A stretch of 38,205 nucleotides of DNA from RYN-431 sp036388295 (GTDB lineage Bacteria > Planctomycetota > Phycisphaerae > Tepidisphaerales > Tepidisphaeraceae). Positions within the stretch are counted from its first letter, which is position 1; every line of letters begins with the position of its first letter. The notes beneath the pieces were generated by a model. That model was not told where the DNA came from, ran no database searches, and worked only from the letters and a program-made list of their open reading frames with translations. The stretch is taken from the NCBI GenBank assembly GCA_036388295.1, contig DASVSC010000129.1, forward strand, positions 1 through 38,205, written 5' to 3'. Below, piece by piece: positions 13,430 to 21,907 of this stretch. The translations under genes and the position numbers were made by a program.

Positions 13430-14737
13430 ATGCCCGGCAAACCGCAACTGCATTCGATCGTCGCGATCGCGATGCTCGTCACGCTCACTGCGGCTCTTAT
13501 CGGCACCGCCGTCGCGATCTTTCTCTGGTCGCTCGACCACGTCACGCGCCTGCGTTTTGACTACCCATGGCTGCTCTGGACGCTCCCGCTGGTCGGTGGG
13601 GCGGTCGGACTGCTTTACCACTTCATCGGCGGCGCGGCCGACCGCGGCAACAACCTCATCATCGAACAGATTCACGAACCCGGCGGCGGCGTTCCACGCC
13701 GCATGACGCCGCTGGTGCTGCTGGGCACGCTGCTCACGCATCTGGGCGGCGGCTCGGCGGGGCGGGAAGGGACGGCCGTGCAGATGGGCGGCAGCATTGC
13801 CGGGGCGCTCTGCCGCCACCTGCGGCTGTCGCCCGAGGTGACTGGCGTTTTGCTGATGAGCGGAGTGGCCGCCGGGTTTGGCGCGGTCTTCGGAACGCCA
13901 TGGGCGGGCGCGGTGTTCGCTATTGAGGTGCTGACGGTCGGACGGCTGCGGTACCGGGCGATCGTCCCGTGCCTGCTCGCGGCGTTCGTCGGGGACCGTG
14001 TTTGCATGGCGTGGGACGTGCACTGGTTGGGCCTGCACTTTCAGGCGCACCACACGAACTACCGCCTGGACGCACTGACCGGCACGGCGACACCGACCAT
14101 CATGGCGATGCTGCTCGCAAAGGTTGTCGCCGCGGCGGTGCTGTTCGGCCTTGCGAGCCTGCTGTTTGCGGAGATGACGCACGGCGTGTCGGCCCTGTTC
14201 CGCCGGTTCATTGCATGGCCGCCGTTGCGGCCGGTCGTGGGTGGGTGCGTCGTCATTGCGCTCGTCTACCTCGTAGGCACCCGCGACTACCTCGGCCTGG
14301 GTGTGACACCCGACCCGCACCACGCCGACGGCGTGAGCATTGTGTCGAGCTTCCACGCCGGCGGGGCGACGCCATGGAGTTGGGCCTGGAAAACAGTCTT
14401 CACGGCCGTCACGCTCGGCAGCGGGTTTAAGGGCGGCGAAGTGACACCGCTGTTTTTCGTCGGTGCGACGCTGGGCCACGCACTGGCCGGCCTGTTCGAC
14501 GCGCCATTTGAGCTGTTCGCGGCCTTGGGTTTCGTGGCCGTCTTCGCGGGCGCGACGAACACGCCGCTGGCCTGCACGATCATGGGAATCGAACTGTTCG
14601 GCGGAACGGCGACGACGCCGGGATTAGTGTTGTACTTGGCCGTGGCCTGCTGGGTGGCGTACGCGTGCAGCGGGCGGACGGGAATATACCTTTCGCAACG
14701 AGTCGGCGAGAAAACACTGCGCGAGCTGCGTGGATAA
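13430..14737 (+). CDS. CLC-family antiporter, fluoride-type (CLC-F/EriC-F) motifs
   Basis: Multi-span membrane protein of 435 aa. The CLC fold is shown by GGGSAGREGTAVQMGGS (residues 106-122), with gating Glu113, and by GSGFKGGEVTPLFFVGATLG. Two features set it apart from chloride CLCs. The anion-coordinating loop reads GNNLI (73-77) instead of GSGIP, and the helix-F motif is GREGT rather than GREGP. Known: these substitutions mark the CLC-F clade of fluoride/proton antiporters that expel fluoride. The fluoride assignment is therefore family-based inference. I see no fluoride riboswitch consensus in the 56 nt upstream. The start ATG 13430 has no clear Shine-Dalgarno. Confidence 0.85.
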   Translation: MPGKPQLHSIVAIAMLVTLTAALIGTAVAIFLWSLDHVTRLRFDYPWLLWTLPLVGGAVGLLYHFIGGAADRGNNLIIEQIHEPGGGVPRRMTPLVLLGTLLTHLGGGSAGREGTAVQMGGSIAGALCRHLRLSPEVTGVLLMSGVAAGFGAVFGTPWAGAVFAIEVLTVGRLRYRAIVPCLLAAFVGDRVCMAWDVHWLGLHFQAHHTNYRLDALTGTATPTIMAMLLAKVVAAAVLFGLASLLFAEMTHGVSALFRRFIAWPPLRPVVGGCVVIALVYLVGTRDYLGLGVTPDPHHADGVSIVSSFHAGGATPWSWAWKTVFTAVTLGSGFKGGEVTPLFFVGATLGHALAGLFDAPFELFAALGFVAVFAGATNTPLACTIMGIELFGGTATTPGLVLYLAVACWVAYACSGRTGIYLSQRVGEKTLRELRG

Positions 14738-14760
14738 CGCGTCGGGAATACACTGCTTGA

Positions 14761-14832
14761 GGCATGGCCCGCTTTAGCGTGTCTGCGAGCACGATTCGAA
14801 GCGTAAACAGGCCCACTGAAGCGAGCCGTGCC
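14761..14832. repeat. Imperfect inverted repeat downstream of the CLC gene
   Basis: GGCATGGCCCGCTTTAGCG (14761-14779) matches the reverse complement of 14814-14832 at 15 of 19 positions, and all four differences are transitions. It lies in the convergent spacer 24 nt after the CLC gene stop. REP-like in appearance; function unknown. Confidence 0.5.
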
Positions 14833-14910
14833 CCGCCTCGGTTTTTCGAGACGTGTTTCGGCAAATGAGTGCCGTCAAAGCGATCTTCATCAATGGCTGT
14901 TCCAATAGAA

Positions 14911-14942
14911 CGACGCCCGGCGACAAAAGTCGCCGGGCGTCG
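14911..14942 (-). terminator. Intrinsic-terminator-like hairpin of the convergent gene
   Basis: A perfect 14-bp stem (14911-14924 with 14929-14942) has an AAAA/TTTT loop. On the - strand it lies 30 nt past the stop codon of the 588-aa secreted protein and is followed by TTCTATT. It may serve transcripts from both sides. Confidence 0.65.
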
Positions 14943-14971
14943 GTTGCTGTTCAGAAGTGTCGGTCTACCGC

Positions 14972-16738
14972 TTACAGGTTCCCGCCGCCTTGCTGCATGC
15001 CCATGAAGGCTTGCATGCCGGCAGCGATCAGGCTCTGCACGGTGGTCGTCGGCAGGTGCGTGTCGAGCCGCATGCTCGCCCCTTCAGCGCCGAAGGTCAG
15101 GCCGAACGGCGGCAGTTCCGGGGGCAGCTGTACCTGCACGGGCAGGTTGAACTGGGCGGCCGCGGCAACGCCGGTGTTGACCAGCTCATCGAGCGCCAGG
15201 TAGTACTCGAGCACGCGGGTCTTAGGCAGCTCGGCCGCGACGGCCTTGACGGGTTCCAGTTTGGACACGTTGTCTTCGCCCGCTTTGACGGACTTGATAA
15301 ACGCGCTGATGGCTTCGTCGGTCGCACCGCTGACGAGGAGGAAGTCGTCACCCATCGTGCCGTAGCTGTAGTTCATGCCGCTGGAGCCGTACATCAGGTT
15401 TTGGATCGCTTCCTGTTGTGCAGCGCCGGGGGCGTCGGGGTTTTGCTTGGCCTCGAACTTGATGCTGTCGAAGCTGACGCCTTCGATGGACTTTTCGTTC
15501 TGCACGATCTCAAGCATCGGCTTGGGCCGGTCCGGCGGCAGCTTCATGTCGGCTATGAACTGTTTAGCGAACGTGCCGCCGTCAGTGAACAGCGTTTTCA
15601 TCTCGGCCGCACCGCCGCGGTAGAGCGTGAGCTGCTGGATGATGCCTTCCTGGCCGATCTTGGTCGGGGCGGGGGCGGCGAAGACGCTGCCGGTGTTTTT
15701 GCCGATGGTGGCGGTCGCGCTGGCGACGAGTTTCTTCGCCCCTTCGATGCCCTCGATCTTGTTCAGCTCCGCCAGCACGGGTCCGGCGATGTCGCTGAAC
15801 AGCTTGCCGGCGACGGCCGGGTCCATCGTGCTGCCGCCGTAGGCGAGGTAACGCATGGCCGGCAGACCGATGGTGAGCGGCTTATCGGTGCCCTTGATCT
15901 TCGTGGAGGTTTGGCCGAGGTAGCTGTCGGGGCGGAAGTTGCTCAACACCGTGCTGTTGATGCCCGCGTCGCTGATGTTCAGGCCGATGGTGGCGGCATT
16001 GGTGCTGTTGAGGAACGTTTTGCCGGCGGCGAAGAGCTGGTTGGCCGCGACTTTCATGAGCGGCTTGTACTTCGGGTCGATCTTGTCGGAGCCGAGGTTG
16101 TCGATTTCCTTCGTCGCTTCACCGACGGCCTTGTCGAGTTCCGGCATGAGCTTCTGGCCGAGCTGTTCGAAGTTGGCGACGACCAGGAAGTCCTGGCGGC
16201 CGGCTTCTTTCGCGGCGGCGTCGGTCACCTTCAGCCGCGTGCTCGGCTTGTTCACCAGCGCCTTCGCGGGGCTGAGGGCGGCGTAGCCGTCGCCCCAGTC
16301 GGCCAGGAACATGGGCTTGCCGCCGCCGTCCGGCGTGGTCACTTCGCTCACGCCGGCTTCGGTCTTGGCGTCGCCGAAGTTGGAAAGGAAGTCGGCGTAG
16401 CTGCTGACGGGAATGACGATGACGAATGAGTCGTCCGGCGTCAGGTCCGGGGACGTCTTCGGGTCGAGGTAGGCGAAGCCGATTTCGCCGCTGTCGTTAA
16501 TGCCCTTTTCCATCCGGCTCTGCTGCTTGAAGGCCGCGAGCGGGTTCTGCAGCGGGGCGACGAACGCGTCGATGCCAAGGTCTTTGGCCAACTTGGCGAT
16601 CTTATTGCTGGTGGCGGTCAGGTTCGCGACCTTCCCGGCAACCAGCGCGTCGGCGGGAAGCTTATCCAGTACGTCCGCGCGGACAAGGCCGCACGACGCA
16701 AGCAGCACGGCGAGGGCCGCCGATTTCATTTTATGCAT
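14972..16738 (-). CDS. Secreted protein of unknown function (588 aa)
   Basis: ATG 16738 is chosen: GAGGAG lies 6 nt upstream, and the product opens with a signal peptide (MHKMKSAALAVLLASCGLVRA, cut probably after Ala). The mature part begins DVLDKLPADALVAGKVANL, a pattern I associate with DUF3352-type exported proteins, but I am not certain of the family. The body alternates amphipathic helices and beta strands, without catalytic motifs or membrane spans. The C-terminus is Met/Gln/Gly-rich (MQAFMGMQQGGGNL). It is the last gene on the - strand before a terminator-like hairpin, facing the CLC gene. Confidence 0.85.
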   Translation of the reverse strand: MHKMKSAALAVLLASCGLVRADVLDKLPADALVAGKVANLTATSNKIAKLAKDLGIDAFVAPLQNPLAAFKQQSRMEKGINDSGEIGFAYLDPKTSPDLTPDDSFVIVIPVSSYADFLSNFGDAKTEAGVSEVTTPDGGGKPMFLADWGDGYAALSPAKALVNKPSTRLKVTDAAAKEAGRQDFLVVANFEQLGQKLMPELDKAVGEATKEIDNLGSDKIDPKYKPLMKVAANQLFAAGKTFLNSTNAATIGLNISDAGINSTVLSNFRPDSYLGQTSTKIKGTDKPLTIGLPAMRYLAYGGSTMDPAVAGKLFSDIAGPVLAELNKIEGIEGAKKLVASATATIGKNTGSVFAAPAPTKIGQEGIIQQLTLYRGGAAEMKTLFTDGGTFAKQFIADMKLPPDRPKPMLEIVQNEKSIEGVSFDSIKFEAKQNPDAPGAAQQEAIQNLMYGSSGMNYSYGTMGDDFLLVSGATDEAISAFIKSVKAGEDNVSKLEPVKAVAAELPKTRVLEYYLALDELVNTGVAAAAQFNLPVQVQLPPELPPFGLTFGAEGASMRLDTHLPTTTVQSLIAAGMQAFMGMQQGGGNL

Positions 16739-16842
16739 GTTGAGCTCCTCAGAGGGAATGGTGACTTTGACAGGCCGCGACGCTATCACGGCGCTTGGGA
16801 ACAATCAATTTGACGCCGGAACGCCGACGAAGGGTGGTCCCT

Positions 16843-17256
16843 TCAGGCGGCCGGCGCGGTCAGCTTGCCGATCAGGGTATTCAGTTCGACGAAGTTCAGC
16901 GGCTTGGTCAGGTGGGCGTTGAAGCCGGCATCGAGGCAGCGCTTCACGTCCTCTTCCATGCCGTAACCGGTCAGCGCGACGGCGGGAACGGTCGACGTCT
17001 CGCGCAGCTTCTGGACGAAGTCGATTCCCGAGCCGTCGGGCAGGCCGAGGTCACTGAGGACGATGTCGTGTTTGTCCGGCTCGTACATCGATAGCCCGGA
17101 GGCGACGCTGTCGGCGCAGTCGACGACATGGCCGAACTTTTTCAGCAGCAGCGTGATGACGGTGGCGGTGTCGGCGTGATCCTCGACCAGCAGAACGCGG
17201 CACGAACGACGAACGCCGTCTGCAGGAAACGGCGCGGATGATCCAGTTGCGGTCAA
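16843..17256 (-). CDS. Stand-alone receiver-domain response regulator
   Basis: Single CheY-like receiver domain of 137 aa with no output domain. Seen: acidic pair Glu25/Asp26 in VLLVEDHAD, phosphoacceptor Asp69 in DIVLSDLGLPDGSG, Thr96 in ALTGYG, and Lys118 in LTKPLNF. The start is TTG 17256, with AAAGG 4 nt upstream. No histidine kinase is nearby, so the partner is unknown. The SDLGLPDGSG-ALTGYG wording is typical of receivers from hybrid-kinase systems. It lies 33 nt downstream of the LigD-phosphoesterase-like gene in the same direction and may share its transcript. Confidence 0.9.
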   Translation of the reverse strand: MTATGSSAPFPADGVRRSCRVLLVEDHADTATVITLLLKKFGHVVDCADSVASGLSMYEPDKHDIVLSDLGLPDGSGIDFVQKLRETSTVPAVALTGYGMEEDVKRCLDAGFNAHLTKPLNFVELNTLIGKLTAPAA

Positions 17257-17289
17257 AGTGCCTTTATTACAACAAAGACGCCATAGGAT

Positions 17290-17616
17290 TCAAGCCTTGG
17301 TGACCTTAGGTAGGGTAAAGGATTGGTCGCCGAGGACGATTCGAACCGCCGATGCGGACACTTCAATCGTGTCGTACGTGCCGGATTCGACCCGGCGGAC
17401 GTCGCCGCGGCCACCGGAGACGGGGCCTTCGAACGTCAGGTACGTCCGCCGGTGCGGCGGCAGGGGAATGGCCGCTACGCCGCCGTCGGCGGGCGGCCAT
17501 TCCGATAAGCGCCAAGTGAGCAGCGGGCCGATCGTGTCGGTCTCCAGCATCAGGTCGAAGTGCGGTTGGCCGTAACCGGTGTGGTGAAGGACGACGTAAC
17601 GACGGCCTTCGGTCAT
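17290..17616 (-). CDS. Stand-alone LigD 3'-phosphoesterase-like protein
   Basis: The 108-aa protein resembles the N-terminal phosphoesterase domain of DNA ligase D, which trims 3' ends in non-homologous end joining. Seen: YVVLHHTGYGQPHFDLMLE (His11, His12, His19, Asp21), LLTWRL, His55, TYLTFEGPVSGG (Glu63) and GDVRRVESGTYD. In LigD the motif is HYDFRLE with a catalytic Arg; here that position is Met23, so activity may be altered. The ATG overlaps the TGA of the upstream gene (ATGA at 17613-17616), implying translational coupling. No ligase or Ku gene is in the window. Confidence 0.7.
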   Translation of the reverse strand: MTEGRRYVVLHHTGYGQPHFDLMLETDTIGPLLTWRLSEWPPADGGVAAIPLPPHRRTYLTFEGPVSGGRGDVRRVESGTYDTIEVSASAVRIVLGDQSFTLPKVTKA

Positions 17617-17999
17617 GGCCACCACCATCTTGATAAGCCGTTTGACCCGGTCGGCCGGTCGCCGGTGACCGGTGGGCGATTGTGACGCTCGAACCAGCGC
17701 TGCATAGCACTGACCGGCACAATGGCGGCGATGAGCGTCAGGCTGCCCAGCAAACCGAGCAGGATGAGGCCGATAAGCGGCAAACCGGGTATGCCAGTAC
17801 GTGGACGGCCGAACCGGCTGCGTATGGCCGGCTGCGTGGAGGCTTGCTGCCAGATGTCGTAGAAAGCGACGATGCCACGGAGCGAGAAATACAGCATCAC
17901 CAGCCCCGCCAACGCCATCGTGCCGCGTGAAGCCCATTCGCGAGCCCGCGGCGACAGCCAGGCGTCCCGATGCCCGCGGTAAGGCGACTGCCATGCCAT
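17613..17999 (-). CDS. Small membrane protein of unknown function (128 aa)
   Basis: Two hydrophobic segments are visible: about residues 28-46 (MALAGLVMLYFSLRGIVAF) and 72-95 (GLPLIGLILLGLLGSLTLIAAIVPV). The N-terminus and the C-terminal tail are basic and Trp-rich (LSRWWWP). ATG 17999 has GGGAGGGG upstream. It follows the aldo/keto reductase by 16 nt and overlaps the next gene by 4 nt. I do not recognise a family. Confidence 0.7.
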   Translation of the reverse strand: MAWQSPYRGHRDAWLSPRAREWASRGTMALAGLVMLYFSLRGIVAFYDIWQQASTQPAIRSRFGRPRTGIPGLPLIGLILLGLLGSLTLIAAIVPVSAMQRWFERHNRPPVTGDRPTGSNGLSRWWWP

Positions 18000-18015
18000 C
18001 GCTGCTTCCCCTCCC

Positions 18016-19089
18016 TCAGGCGATCAACACCGGCGGCGGGGCGTATTGGCTGCGCACCGCGCCGCTGGCATCGGTGCTGCTCTTGAGGTTGCACGCATGG
18101 GCGTCCGCACCGAGGCCCCAATCGCGTTCGTACTCGTGATGCAGTTCCAGCAGTTCTTCACGCGACAGATCCGGCTTGAACGTCGCGTTCAAGGCCTCCT
18201 GAATTTCTTTCTCGTTCAGGAACGTGCCGGTGATGCTGGTCAGGCCGCGCTGTTGCAGTAGCCATTTGCAGGCCAGTTCATGAATGGTCATGCCGTGCTT
18301 GTCGGCGAACTTGCGGATGAGGTCGACCTTTTTGGCGCCGTAGATTTTCCAGTTCTGGTCGCGAAACTTCCGGTGGTCGTCGCGGCCGATCACGGTGTCG
18401 GCCTTGATCATGTCCTTCAGGACGCTGCTGTTGTCGTGCACGCGGGCCAGGACGCCGGCCTTTTGGCTGACGGCCGTTTCGCAGAACTCGCGGCCGGGGT
18501 GCTGTTCAAATAGGTTGAAAACCGTCTGCACCGCCTGCGCGCCGTGGTTGATCATCGCTTCGAAGCCTTCCTCGCGCCAGCCGATGGCCGGCCCGAGCGA
18601 CACGCCCCATGCCTTGATCTTGCCTTCGGCTTTCAGCTTATCCAGTTCCGGCCAGAGGTCGTCACGGAACTGCGGCAGCTTGATGTTGTGGGCCATGTAC
18701 AGATCGATGTAATCGGTCTGCAATCGCTTCAGCGATTCTTCGAGCGCCTGACGGACGAACGCTGGAGAGAAGTTTTGCTTCCGTTCGCTGTGGCTGCCGG
18801 GCGTGCCGGGGTCGGCGTAGAAGTCGTACCCGAATTTTCCGCCGATCTGGATTTTGCTGCGGTCGACTTTCGCCGACTTCACCCAGTTGCCGAACAGCGT
18901 TTCCGCCCGGCCGTTGCCGTAGGCGTCGCCATTGTCGAAGTAGGTCACGCCGCGTTCGAGGCTGAAGCTGCACAGGCGGTCGCAATCTTCCTGCGTGTAG
19001 TGGCCCCACCAGTCGACGCCGAAAATCCAGCAGCCGAGGGAGACGGGGGAAACATGAACACCGGTGTGGCCGAAATGACGCGGTTGCAT
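18016..19089 (-). CDS. Aldo/keto reductase
   Basis: NADPH-dependent carbonyl reductase of the TIM-barrel AKR superfamily, 357 aa, probably cytoplasmic. The catalytic tetrad is present: Asp52 and Tyr57 (FDNGDAYGNG), Lys85 (IGGKFGY) and His134 (YMAHNI). The cofactor region includes the late TSITGTFLNEKEIQEAL. The substrate is not predictable. It begins a probable - strand run with the 128-aa membrane protein, the phosphoesterase-like protein and the response regulator. Confidence 0.92.
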   Translation of the reverse strand: MQPRHFGHTGVHVSPVSLGCWIFGVDWWGHYTQEDCDRLCSFSLERGVTYFDNGDAYGNGRAETLFGNWVKSAKVDRSKIQIGGKFGYDFYADPGTPGSHSERKQNFSPAFVRQALEESLKRLQTDYIDLYMAHNIKLPQFRDDLWPELDKLKAEGKIKAWGVSLGPAIGWREEGFEAMINHGAQAVQTVFNLFEQHPGREFCETAVSQKAGVLARVHDNSSVLKDMIKADTVIGRDDHRKFRDQNWKIYGAKKVDLIRKFADKHGMTIHELACKWLLQQRGLTSITGTFLNEKEIQEALNATFKPDLSREELLELHHEYERDWGLGADAHACNLKSSTDASGAVRSQYAPPPVLIA

Positions 19090-19180
19090 GATCGTAGTTT
19101 AATGGAGACTGTGACCCGCCGCACGCGAGGCGGCCTCTGTTTCCCTTCCTCACTGAGACTATAGAGAAAGAGAAACACGC

Positions 19181-21793
19181 CTACCGCGTGACGATAAACC
19201 AGTGCGTCCGTTCGCGGCCGGTCAGGTCGACGGTGCCGTCGTTCGTGTTCAGTTCCGTCGTCACTTTTCCGGCGGGCGACAATGCACTCGCGGCGACTGG
19301 CGATTTAAAAACCACGTCGCCCGCCACCGGCTCGGCGATGATGCCCGCGGACACGCGCTCGGCCGCTTGCGCCGCCACCGTCAGCAGCATTTTCTTCGAC
19401 GTCGCGATGGGCTGGCCGTCCAAAGACGAAACGACGACGGCCGCTTTGGGCGTGTCGATCTTGAACGTGACGTCGCCGAGAGTGATTTCTTTGCCGCCGA
19501 CCCAACCGACGACCGCCTGCGTGCGCGGCGTATTGATGGTAAACACACCCTCGCCCCAGTCGCGCTGCAATTCTCCGGTGTCAGACTCGACGGCGGTTGC
19601 GCCGTCTGGCAGGGCATCGAAGGCGGGATCGGTGATGGCCTTGCCGACCGTTTTTGTCGGCATCAGCCAGGGCAGCATTGGCGTGGCCGGCATGGCGATG
19701 CGCAGGCCGTGCCGTTCCGAAATGGTGCGCAGGGCGCGGGACGTTTCGGGCGAGATTTTCTTGTACAGCAACTGTTCCGGCGGCAGGCTGAGCGTCAGCG
19801 TTTCCTTCGCAAGACTGACGTCGCCGCGGCGATACAACAGTGCGGCCGCCGGCATCAGCGGCAGCAGGGCGGGGTCATTCGAGATGCCCCATTCCGCGAT
19901 CCGCGTCGGCACGTTCAGCGGCGACTGCTGGTAGCCGAAAATCATCGGGGCGTCCCAGCCTTGGAACGCCGAGAGGGCGGCAATGTACAGCGGCTGCGTG
20001 AAGCGGTCGCGCTGCGGCGCGGGCGTATTCCATTCCGTAATCGTCAGCGGCTTCCCGGCCACTTGGGCGGCGGCCATCCAGAACGCGCTGTTCGAATCGT
20101 GCTTCGGGTTGCTGCCGAGCGATTCGGCCTGCCCGTAGCTGTGGACGTCAATCACGTCGCCCGCCGTCAGGGCCGGGAGGGAAAACAGCGGGTCGCTGCC
20201 CCAGGTATTGGTCGTGGCGATCGGCACCTTCACGCCGATGTCACGCAGGTAGTCGACGAAATCTTTCGACCAGTCGTACTGCAACTGGTTCAGTACGACT
20301 TTTGAAGGGCCGGGCACCCACGTTTGTGCGGCCGTGCTGCGATCGAGCTTCAGGTCACGCACGATGCCGTCGCGGATCTTGTCATACATGCCGCGGCTGA
20401 TCGGCAGCTTCTTGTCCGGCAGAAACGTGTTGCCGAAGTGGTCGGTGATGTCGTTCTCGTTCGTGATCAGCACGCCCATCACGGCCGGCTCTTCGGTGTA
20501 CTTCGTGCCGGTGTATTTGTTCTTGCGGGTCAGGTAGTCCCTGGCGAAATCCTTCATCAACTCGGTGACGCGCGGGTTCACGTAGTTGAAGCCCTTGGCC
20601 TGGCGATTTTTGGTCTTGGCGTTGAGCGTCATTTCGTCGAAGCCGGGAATGTCGTCGCCCTCACGGAACGGGCGGCCGACGTGCAGGTCCATCCAGACGT
20701 AGACGCCGTTGTCTTTCAGGCATTTGACCCAGTAGTCGATGCGGTCGAGCGACTTGGCGTCCAGCTTCTGAGTAGTGTTGGAGTCTTTCTCGAAGACGTT
20801 GTCCGTGACCCAGTCGGCCGAGTCGTGGTGGTGGATGCGGACGAGATTGAAGCCGAGGGCCGCGATGCGTTTGGCCTGATTCTCGATCGCCTCGTCCTTG
20901 GCGTTGAACAGGGCGTAAGCCTGCACATTGCAGCCCCAGAACCGGGCTTCGGTGCCGTCGCCGTAGACGAGGCGTTCCCCGTCCGCCTTCACGAAACCAC
21001 GCCGGCCGGCGGGTTTGTCATTCAGATAAGACAAGTCGACCGGTGCGGCCGCCCAGTCGATGGTTTTGGGCAGCCAGGTTTTGGTATCCACGTCGGCGTA
21101 GCGTGAGGACGGCGTGCCTTTGAACACGGTACCCGGCGGCAGTTTGATCGTCATACGCGCCGTGCGCTGGCCCGGCTCCAGATCGGAAGGGATGATCCAG
21201 CCGCGCGCTTGTTCGGGCCGGCCTTTTTCGAAATTGACGTCGCGGGCCAAGCCTTCGAATCGAACGCTAAGGGTCTGGTCTTTAATCGGCGTCCACGTGA
21301 CCGCTTTCTCGTCATCTGTGATTCGGGGTGACGCAATTTTTTTGACGTTGAACACGTCGGCCGACAGGCGCGACGTCAGGTTCACCGCGCCGCCGACGTT
21401 GCCGGTGCTGGCCTTGCTGGTGTCGAACGTCCATTCGTAGATCAGGCTGTCGTCTTTCCAGGTGACGGTGCCGGCGACGGTGGAATTAAGCGTCTTAATT
21501 TCGGCCTTGAAGGGCCAGCGGCCGTCCTGCTCTTTGCCGAGCACCGGCTTGAAGTCGGCATATTTCCAGTTCGGGCCCCAGGCGATGTAGTTGAAGTTCA
21601 TCACACGGGAGCCGTCGTAGCGGATGATGGCCGACGAATCGCGGGCCAGTTCGACCGTCCACTGCCCGGGCATAGCGGGCGAGGCCACGTCGTCCTCCGC
21701 CGCGTTCGCCTTGGGCGTCAGCAGGTTCCAGGATACGGCGGCCACCATCAGCGTGAGAACGGCGGCGGCCACGACTCGGCGGGAACTGAACAT
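19181..21793 (-). CDS. Secreted glycoside hydrolase, clan GH-A TIM barrel
   Basis: An 870-aa exported protein with signal peptide (MFSSRRVVAAAVLTLMVAAV, cut near ANA at 29-31). Residues about 40-260 look like beta-sandwich modules. A TIM barrel follows at about 265-640: WGCNVQAYALF, LGFNLVRIHHHDSADW, the acid/base Glu446 in LITNENDI, DVHSYG, and the nucleophile Glu587 in LTITEWNTP. The last 200 residues form another beta-rich region. These are clan GH-A features (GH5-like). The exact family and the substrate, probably a plant or algal polysaccharide, are not decidable here. Divergent from the FAD-oxidase gene. Confidence 0.85.
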   Translation of the reverse strand: MFSSRRVVAAAVLTLMVAAVSWNLLTPKANAAEDDVASPAMPGQWTVELARDSSAIIRYDGSRVMNFNYIAWGPNWKYADFKPVLGKEQDGRWPFKAEIKTLNSTVAGTVTWKDDSLIYEWTFDTSKASTGNVGGAVNLTSRLSADVFNVKKIASPRITDDEKAVTWTPIKDQTLSVRFEGLARDVNFEKGRPEQARGWIIPSDLEPGQRTARMTIKLPPGTVFKGTPSSRYADVDTKTWLPKTIDWAAAPVDLSYLNDKPAGRRGFVKADGERLVYGDGTEARFWGCNVQAYALFNAKDEAIENQAKRIAALGFNLVRIHHHDSADWVTDNVFEKDSNTTQKLDAKSLDRIDYWVKCLKDNGVYVWMDLHVGRPFREGDDIPGFDEMTLNAKTKNRQAKGFNYVNPRVTELMKDFARDYLTRKNKYTGTKYTEEPAVMGVLITNENDITDHFGNTFLPDKKLPISRGMYDKIRDGIVRDLKLDRSTAAQTWVPGPSKVVLNQLQYDWSKDFVDYLRDIGVKVPIATTNTWGSDPLFSLPALTAGDVIDVHSYGQAESLGSNPKHDSNSAFWMAAAQVAGKPLTITEWNTPAPQRDRFTQPLYIAALSAFQGWDAPMIFGYQQSPLNVPTRIAEWGISNDPALLPLMPAAALLYRRGDVSLAKETLTLSLPPEQLLYKKISPETSRALRTISERHGLRIAMPATPMLPWLMPTKTVGKAITDPAFDALPDGATAVESDTGELQRDWGEGVFTINTPRTQAVVGWVGGKEITLGDVTFKIDTPKAAVVVSSLDGQPIATSKKMLLTVAAQAAERVSAGIIAEPVAGDVVFKSPVAASALSPAGKVTTELNTNDGTVDLTGRERTHWFIVTR

Positions 21794-21907
21794 GCCTTGA
21801 GTTTAACAGCGGTTGCCGCAATGCCGAACGCTGTTTTCACGCCAACTGCGTTTCTTTAGGCGACAGGCTGCCCTTCGGCGGGCCGGAGTTCTTGTTATTC
21901 TCCCGCC

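Noticed and set aside
14957..16429. A 490-codon + strand frame opposite the secreted protein
   Set aside because: The - strand gene has a signal peptide and a strong ribosome binding site; the + frame has neither and is rich in Arg, Val and Asp.
17617..17994. Longer frame for the phosphoesterase-like gene, starting at 17994
   Set aside because: It overlaps the 128-aa membrane-protein gene almost completely. The ATGA junction and the start of homology point to 17616.
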